Origin: Fistulifera solaris
Lineage: Eukaryota; Bacillariophyta; Bacillariophyceae; Naviculales; Stauroneidaceae
Length of the DNA stretch: 64,000 bases
Direction: 5' to 3'
Assembly (NCBI GenBank): GCA_030295235.1
Contig: AP026136.1
Span: 1,302,001-1,366,000 of the forward strand
Positions 57,585 through 64,000 of the stretch are shown in pieces. Both the position numbers and the translations under genes were made by a program. The number at the start of each line of letters is the position of its first letter. The first letter of the stretch is position 1. The notes under the pieces were generated by a model. It was given only the letters and a program-made list of their open reading frames with translations, was not told where the DNA came from and did no database searches.

Positions 57585-58914
57585 ATGATTCGTTTTTCTC
57601 TACATTCCCTGACTTTCTACATGATGCTCATGCCCAACGTCGAGTCGCACGGCGTCTCATCTCACCTCGCAGTCGTAATGAGGTGGCTCGCGAGGAAGGT
57701 TCAAATGTTGCCAGTCCTGGGGTTCCTGTAAAAGAGTACTGCTGGCATTGCTTGAACCGCAACAATGGTATTTGCGGAAAGGTTGACGGAAACAATTACG
57801 ACGAATGGCTCGACTCGGCCGGAAACCCGATGCCTTGGAAACCGGAGGCGACTTACCAACGCGGCGACATGATTACTATCGAAACTGAAATCACGGCTCA
57901 CCACTGGGGACACATTGAACTCCGTGCCTGTCCCAATGGTCGTCAGTCGACGCAGAACTGTCTGGATTCGTATCCGTTGGAGTTTGTGCAGGACGTGGAT
58001 TATGCAATGCCTCAGGATCCGAACTTTCCAGATCGAGGATATCTTGCGGATCGATACCGTTCGTATACCATGAAGTTTCGTTTGCCCAGCAACTTGGTGG
58101 GGGATCAAGTCCTTCTTCAGGTACGTCGTCGTAGTTATTGCTCATGATACTAGTAGCCCTGAACTACCTCACGAGCGTCGTTTAACACGTCGACTGAACA
58201 GTGGCGCTACATCACGTCAAACTCGTAAGTATTTGTGTTAGTTGCATTCGCACCCATCTGTTCGTGTGTCCTGACTTTCAAATTCTTTCCCTTTGCTTCC
58301 GTTTACTTTTCAGTTGTCTTCCTCCAGGTTATGTCGACTACTATACAAATATTTCAAATGATGTCGGCCGCAGCAACCTACGTTTGAGAGAATGTTCGCT
58401 TCCTTATTCAAATGATGGACTTGGCTATCCTGAACAGTTCTGGAACTGTGCTGAAAGTAGGTAGACGTAAATCACTCAACCAGAGTAACGTCACACGAAA
58501 CTCTTCTAACAACTCTGTAATCTCTCCTTTTTTGCAGTTTCGGTGGTTGATAAATCCGGAGGCTCGCCTCTTCCTCGTACGCCAGTCAAAGCTCCTACGA
58601 AAGTCGCCACTCCGGTTCCAACGCAGTCACCGTCCGCCAGCCCAGAGAAAAGTGCCGTCGAGTTTCCTGACAGTGTGAGCGACAAAGGTTGCTGTTCGTT
58701 TGATTTTCAGAATTGTATCACGAACTCGTATTGGTGTGGAACGACGGAAGCAGATTGCCTTAGTTGTGAATCCAAAATGAACTGGCTTCCGAGCGGCGCC
58801 CTTGACGATCAGAGTTGCGCTGCCCGCTACCAGACTTGCACCGATCAAGCATGTTGCCCTGGATTGATTTGCGAGCAGAAAAACGCCTTCTACTCGCAGT
58901 GCAATGCTCCTTGA
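57585..58914 (+). CDS. Secreted AA15-like lytic polysaccharide monooxygenase
   Basis: Four exons (57585-58120, 58202-58224, 58314-58456, 58538-58914) give 359 residues if one base is added just after 57650. A short hydrophobic leader (MIRFSLHSLTFYMMLMPNVE) ends before His-22, which would be the mature N-terminal copper-brace His. The AA15 landmarks are RLISPRSRN, YCWHCLNRNNGICG, the second brace His in EITAHHWGHIELRACP, and after splicing QWRYITSNSCLPPGY. A Thr/Pro linker joins a Cys-rich domain ending CCPGLICEQKNAFYSQC, reminiscent of CBM1-type carbohydrate binders. LPMOs oxidatively cleave chitin or cellulose outside the cell. The frame break falls between His-Gly and Arg-Leu of the mature N-terminus. 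The break may be a consensus error. Confidence 0.75.
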
Positions 58915-59246
58915 GATTGTTTTTATTTCTTGTGATTGGTTTGGCACGAACCGCTCGCAAAGTAGATTTCTTGGTAGCCAAATAAGTGTCTTATAAAAGC
59001 AGTCACTTTAAGTGAACTCGTATTATGTATGTTCTTCGCCAAGTCAAAGTCATAAATAAAGCCCAACTATTATTGCAAGAGAACGTGTATTGAAAGTTGA
59101 CGATATATTATAAATAACTTACTATGAATAAGATCATCGTTGAAGGCGATACAAAGTTCATGCAATGCGAGCCGTTTACGAGAGTTGATAAAGTATGCTG
59201 TCTTCTATCGAGTTGCTGTAACCCAAATGGATACACATGATATGAA
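58915..59246. other. Intergenic between convergent genes
   Basis: 332 bp, AT-rich, with AATAAA-like signals (58983, 59055). No gene. Confidence 0.4.
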
Positions 59247-59633
59247 TTAAACTTTCTGAGGACGACGACGTCCGCGCGTTTTCGATTTTGGTGGAGCTCC
59301 AGACATGACCGCAATTTCTCTCGAGTCGGTAGTCATACAAGTGAGTTCATCCGGTTCGAAGCCGAATGAGACGGCGCTATCGTTCATAAACGAGTCATTC
59401 ATCTTTCCCAAAGCTGCTCCAAGCGACGGCTTTGTTGAGTGGCTGGTTGTTTTGCGGCCACCTCGTTTGCTGGAGGGCTTGACAGGATTGGAGACACCCT
59501 TGTCAAGTTGCGGCCCTAAAGAATCATTTGTTACTATCGACTCATCGCTTGCATGAATACGAGGGCCCTTTCTGTGGTTCTCTACAAAGTAATCAAGCGA
59601 CATGGAGGAGTTGTTGTTAACTGCAAAGTTCAT
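59247..59633 (-). CDS. Small basic protein, possible DNA binder
   Basis: A single exon of 128 residues, family not recognised. The composition is Ser/Lys-rich. The tail KTRGRRRPQKV contains an AT-hook-like RGRRRP core, and KRGGRK lies mid-protein. No signal or TM segment. DNA binding is inferred from these basic motifs alone. The small size means it could be chance, but the composition is unlike other short frames here. Confidence 0.45.
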   Translation of the reverse strand: MNFAVNNNSSMSLDYFVENHRKGPRIHASDESIVTNDSLGPQLDKGVSNPVKPSSKRGGRKTTSHSTKPSLGAALGKMNDSFMNDSAVSFGFEPDELTCMTTDSREIAVMSGAPPKSKTRGRRRPQKV

Positions 59634-60365
59634 TGTAATTGTAGTGACGACTGCGATGGATTAACAAGTCGTTTCTTGTTGCTTTTGGCTGTGGCTCTCG
59701 TTGCTGCTGTTTATACGTTTTTCATTGTTTCATTATTATTATTTGTTGGTTTTGCGTTGGGTTGGTTTCTCTTCCGTTCTCGACACTCAAAGTCTAAGGT
59801 ATCAGGTATCGTGAAGGGCGAAAAGAGCCAAGTAGCAAAATCAGTTGTAAAGTTGTAAAAGTCATTATAGCCTTTTCTGGCTTAAGCAGGTTAGATCACT
59901 GGTCATTTGATACGCTGAAAGTACACAAACAAAATAGGAGCCAAGACACAAACATTATTGTCTTTACCCCATTACGACCAGTCCTTCTGCAATTATCACT
60001 GAATGAACCATAGAAACTTACACATTTATTTCGTCCTAATAAAGCTACTTAAGCCCATGACCATGACCTACCTCCGACGACGACTGACGACTCCTCCTCC
60101 TCCTCGGAGAACCTTGAACCTTGAACCCTTAACCCGTATGTTCCTCACTGTTTTCATGGCGTGACGTCTCACGTCGTAGGCCCCAAAAGAGGCTTTTTCT
60201 GAATAGCCGAGAGCCGCGGCAACGAGGAGGTCGTCGTCAATCCGCAACGGCCGCGTCTTTTTTTCGATGGTGCGTCGCAGCTGAGTCGAGGACGATCGAC
60301 GATGATCCTTTGGTTCAATTATTATTTCGTTCCTTCTCAATCGAAAAGACAACTTATTAGCAAAG
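59634..60365. other. Intergenic
   Basis: About 730 bp. A plus-strand frame (59553-59858) with hydrophobic runs overlaps the small basic gene and is not called. A minus-strand frame (60068-60625) runs across the 5' end of the DHHC gene and ends in a Gly/Arg tract, and I treat it as antisense chance. Confidence 0.35.
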
Positions 60366-62346
60366 ATGGAAGCAATATCTTTAACAGGTGCTACGATGGT
60401 CTCCAGCAGCTCTGCAGACCCTTTAGCTTCGCTCTCCGAAGGAACCGATGATTCGAACGGCGTCTCCGGAGCAATTTCTCCCCGACGCGTGGCTTCATCC
60501 TGCTGTGGAAATGACAGCAACGGCTGTAGCAGGACATAGCAATCATAATCATCATGGAGAATGCTGTCAGAATAAGCCAGCGCCGATTGTCTGGCAGCCA
60601 GCGCTGCATCTGCAAATATCTCCACAGGAACTCGTTACATCGTCGTCGAGCGAAGACATTCTCAGAGTCGTCTGGCAGCTGATTCGTTTCGGGACCTTTG
60701 CGCAACTCAAACAAATCATCGATGCGTGGTATCAACAGAAAGAAAAACAAGGTGAAACAGCGCCACAGGAAAGCGTTCATGCAATTGTACGCGAATGTCG
60801 TGATCCGGCAGGGCACACCCTTTACATTGGGCTACAAAACGATTCGATGACATTCAGTTCGTTCGGTTTTTGGTTCAAACAGTCAAATGTGAAAACTTAC
60901 CTGCAACAGACAGCACGCACATGACTCCGCTTCACTGGGCTAGCACGCTTCCGTGTATGATCAAGTGGCGGAGATGCTCGATATTTTCCTGCAACATTTT
61001 CCGAAACAGATAGAAGCAAAAGACTCTACCGGTTGCACCCCATTGTTAATTGCAGCGCCTTACGGACAAGTTGAAATTGTGGCGTATTTATTCTATAAAG
61101 GTGCGAGTTTGCAGGCTACGGATCATCATGGGGACTCGGCGGTGCACTGGGCAGCTTACAAAGGCAGTGATACGGTTTTGGGATTATTGGCCTACTTTGA
61201 TCAAACGCGACATTGGTGGACGTCACCTGACAACTACGGTCAAATGCCGCTTCATTTGGCGGCATTGCGTGGTCATGTGCGAACTTGCCGCTTCATCCTG
61301 AAGCAAAGTCGCCGATCCGTTCTTGTGCTTACAACACAGAGACACCAATCAACGAACACCGCTAGAACTTGCTAGACACAAAGAACAGGCCGCAGTTGTT
61401 GTCTTTTTGCATCGTGCACAAGTGCCTCGACATGTGTGGTTGCAACAGAAATCCATGAATTGGTGGGCTTCAAAAGCAAAGCAATGGCTGCAAACCTTCT
61501 TCTCAAGGCACGAATGGCAAATTTGGCTGGGATTGGCGCGGAGGCGATCAAGATGAATCGCCTCTCTTTCCATACTATTATGTCATGACGCACTGTATCC
61601 TCAACGTTCTGTTCTATTTTTCAGTTTTCATGCCGCTTTTTCACACGGAACGCGGGATTCTGTGGGATAGGATGGGGCGGACACATTGTCAATGCGCTTC
61701 TGATGGCTTCCTGCATCTACTTCTATTTTCGAACCACCCATACCGACCCGGGCAAGTTGACCAAGAGACATTCTCAAGTTCAGTATTGGCGTGACTTGTA
61801 TGGGAAGACACTGGAGAGCTTCATACAGCGAAAGCCAAGCGGCCACAATTGTGTCATTCCTGCCACATTCGCGGCCACCCGATCGAAACACGATCGCTAC
61901 ACCAACATCATGTGTCGAGGTGTTTGATCACCATTGCCCCTTTGTCGGTGCTAGCGTGGGTCTTTACAACTATCGATTCTTCTTTCTGTTTTGCCTGACA
62001 ATGATGCTATACTTTGTGGGATTCTGGATCATGTTACTGACTTGGTGGTTCCGTGTTGACAATCCGGCTATTTCTACCTTACTTTTAGGTTTGTTCTTGG
62101 GTGTACACGGAGGCTTTCCTGCGGGCATGATTGTGTATCATGTCCAACTAATTGCAGCAAATCTAACAACCAACGAACACATCGGTACTACCAAGTCACG
62201 ATTACTTGTGGCAAGTCAAAGATGGGATGAGAAAGTACAGCAATCCATGGAATAAGGGGTTTTGGGAAAATGTCTTGGCGACAGATTTAGTCCGAGTGCT
62301 TCTTCTTATCATGTGGATGCAGATCCAGAGAGCGCCCAGTTGTTGA
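60366..62346 (+). CDS. Ankyrin-repeat DHHC palmitoyltransferase (AKR/HIP14 type)
   Basis: The layout is that of AKR1/HIP14 S-acyltransferases. An N-terminal part (QLIRFGTFAQLKQIIDAWY) leads to ankyrin repeats (STHMTPLHWAS, DSTGCTPLLIAAPYGQVEIV, HHGDSAVHWAAYKGSDTVL, NYGQMPLHLAALRGHV, TNQRTPLELARHKEQ). Membrane helices follow, then DPGKLTKRHSQVQYWRDLYG and a Cys-rich domain with CHSCHIR and FDHHCPFVGASVGLYNYRFF. The TTxE motif is NLTTNE, and the end is NPWNKGFWENVLATDLVRV. An intron lies at roughly 60810-60912 (acceptor TTACCTGCAACAG). The frame breaks near 60530, 60945, 61300, 61535, 61650, 61880, 61905 and 62235. The start is uncertain (60366 or 60448). DHHC enzymes attach palmitate to Cys on membranes. 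Confidence 0.75.
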
Positions 62347-63484
62347 TAGCGGAGCAGATTGTCTAAGGTAACAAGCATAGCTTCGACAAGAACAGCCACT
62401 GTGACGATTGTTTTCATAAGTTCAGAGATAACAACAAAGCCCGCCAAAATAAATGTGCACATTTGCGCAAGCCATCCTTCTTGCGTCAATTCGAGGATCC
62501 GCAATATCTTGCGGTATCCAGCCATCACTTCTATATTCAATAAGGCGGGCTCTATCCAAGCGGTGAAACAGGCTCTGGCTTAAAGGGCATATTGTGTCAA
62601 AAAATTGTTTGGACCAAACCTCTCATGGGACACAAGTAGCTTTTCCACCTTCACAGAAGCTATTCCACATGACGAAACAAGCAACAACCAAAACACGAGC
62701 TAGGAATGCATCAACCTGTTAGATCGATAGTTCAAAAAGTGGATGATAGACTAAATAATAAAAGTGCCACTCGATTGTTTGATTGAAAGCAACATCTATT
62801 TTACACCACCTCCGAAGCGTAGTTTGAAGTGCATTTGATCTGTGAATATACTTCTCATTTTTGAATGAATAAATAATGCAATACTCCGTGTCACACCACC
62901 TCCATAAGGACACGCATTTTCCAGGCTTGAACTGCCATCGATTGGCATTTGCATATAGGGTTAAAGTTAGTATTAGGGTTAGAAATTTGGAAATTGGGAT
63001 ATGGAACTTGGAACCGCGGAAAAAAGAACTAGAACTAGGTGAAGTGGAATAAGGTAATTAGGAAAAGGTAAATAAGGAAGAAAGAAAAGAGTAAATCACT
63101 GGGAAAAGAGAAAAAAGGTGGAAAAATAGGGAAATAGAAAGATATTGGACATTTAGCACCAGTAAGACACATTATTGATGCACGGTCTGTCCTTTACACT
63201 CACCAACAGTTCGAAAATTTCTGCAGTCTGTCCTTCATACCCATGGCAATGGAACCATTGTAATTTGTAATGCAAGTTGGCTTGAAAAAATGCAATTGTA
63301 TGTCGGGAAAAATTGCCGTTCTCAGTTGGAAAAGGTGCACATATGAAACATTATGGGCATGAAGGGTTAAGAAGACTTCCATTTCTTTCAAGACATCTGA
63401 CTATTGCACACTTCCGACTATTGCTGGACTTCCAACATTTGCAAGACTTCAGACTATTGCACACTTCCGACTATTGCAAGAGGG
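62347..63484. other. Intergenic, purine-rich, with a telomere-like motif
   Basis: Around 62973-62982 is TTAGGGTTAG, inside a degenerate stretch. 62990-63150 is strongly purine-rich on the plus strand. A minus-strand frame (about 62202-62540) looks somewhat protein-like but lacks a good start and overlaps the DHHC 3' end. A 25-bp motif containing CACACTTCCGACTATTGC is present twice (about 63400 and 63453). Confidence 0.45.
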
Positions 63485-64000
63485 TGTGAGAAGTGAGATG
63501 TGAGATGTGAGATATGAGAAGTGAGAAGTGAGATGTGAGAAGTGAGAAGTGAGATGTGAGAAGTGAGATGTGAGAAGTGAGATGTGAGAAGTGAGAAGTG
63601 AGAAGTGAGAAGTGAGATGTGAGAAGTGTTAAGTGAGAAGTGAGAAGTGAGAAGTGAGAAGTGAGATGTGAGAAGTGAGATGTGAGAAGTGAGATGTGAG
63701 AAGTGAGATGTGAGAAGTGAGATGTGAGATGTGAGAAGTGAGAAGTGAGATGTGAGAAGTGAGATGTGAGAAGTGAGAAGTGAGATGTGAGAAGTGAGAA
63801 GTGAGAAGTGAGATGTGAGATGTGAGATGTGAGAAGTGAAAAGTGAGATATGAGAAGTGAGAAGTGAGAAGTAAGATGTGAGATGTGAGAAGTGAGAAGT
63901 GAGAAGTGAGATGTGAGATGTGAGAAGTGAGAAGTGAGAAGTGAGATGTGAGAAGTGAGAAGTGAGAAGTGAGAAGTGAGAAGTGAGATGTGAGAAGTGA
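63485..64000 (+). repeat. Heptanucleotide satellite, runs off the window
   Basis: A tandem array of the 7-mer GTGAGAA and its variant GTGAGAT, with rare others (GTGTTAA, ATGAGAA, GTGAAAA). It covers at least 516 bp to the window end. The two main variants are interspersed in an irregular order. With the nearby TTAGGG-like motif it could be subtelomeric, but that is only a suggestion. Confidence 0.9.

Noticed and set aside
59553-59858. 101-codon plus-strand frame with hydrophobic runs
   Set aside because: It overlaps the more convincing small basic gene on the other strand, and hydrophobic runs come from a T-rich tract.
60068-60625. 185-codon minus-strand frame
   Set aside because: It runs antisense across the 5' end of the DHHC gene and ends in a Gly/Arg simple sequence; no family seen.
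62202-62540. Minus-strand frame with two hydrophobic stretches
   Set aside because: No ATG at a sensible place and it overlaps the 3' end of the DHHC gene; it could be real but support is too weak to call.
1-64000. tRNA or rRNA genes
   Set aside because: I looked for GGTTCGA-type T-arms and paired acceptor stems and found none that fold convincingly; a tRNA search program would be decisive.

Overview
The window is eukaryotic nuclear DNA, most likely from a diatom. Genes lie on both strands with no operons. Introns are short (63-199 bp, GT-AG). The gene set fits an alga of this kind: ankyrin-AAA+ (CbbX-type) proteins, a protein with a plastid-type leader cleaved before Phe, a TPR-sulfotransferase, an AA15-like secreted copper monooxygenase, an IQ-repeat protein, an FBXO3-like F-box/ApaG protein, CDC45 and a very large alpha-solenoid, probably an inner-ring nucleoporin. 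A Phaeodactylum-like pennate diatom is a guess from overall feel, not a demonstrated identity.

Layout. 1-7.3 kb is gene-poor and decayed: remnants of an unidentified gene (about 1.56-2.83 kb), two broken copies of an SLC17-like MFS transporter facing opposite ways (3.8-5.1 kb minus, 6.28-6.71 kb plus), a duplicated ~370-bp repeat, and between the MFS copies a striking array of 14 palindromes spaced about 34 bp apart. 7.3-20.9 kb holds a CAMK-type kinase, CDC45, a divergent pair of ankyrin-AAA+ paralogues (one with both Walker motifs damaged), the FBXO3-like protein and an unknown membrane protein. 21.3-40.9 kb holds an ABCC transporter, a RING protein, a choline-transporter-like protein, a TLC (ATP/ADP)-like carrier, a plastid-type hypothetical and the IQ protein. 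40.9-42.9 kb is repeat-rich and carries a second palindrome array inside what looks like a 180-bp insertion flanked by 20-bp direct repeats. 42.9-62.3 kb holds the sulfotransferase, the solenoid protein, a receptor-like one-TM protein with a repeated W-motif tail, a hypothetical, the AA15-like LPMO, a small basic protein and an ankyrin-DHHC palmitoyltransferase. The last 1.6 kb is non-coding and ends in a heptamer satellite running off the edge.

A caution runs through the annotation. At least ten otherwise well-preserved genes contain single-base frame breaks, often in A or T runs. When these are allowed for, total coding lengths come out as whole codons with the inferred introns. This looks more like consensus indel errors than mass gene death, so I give these genes as continuous coding spans and state each break. 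The MFS copies and the 1.6-2.8 kb remnant are different: they carry stops and truncations and look truly dead.

The genes do not form one pathway. The most unusual content is the family of interspersed palindromes at three loci (5.6, 17.7 and 41.8 kb), the active/degenerate AAA+ pair, and the decayed MFS locus around the array.
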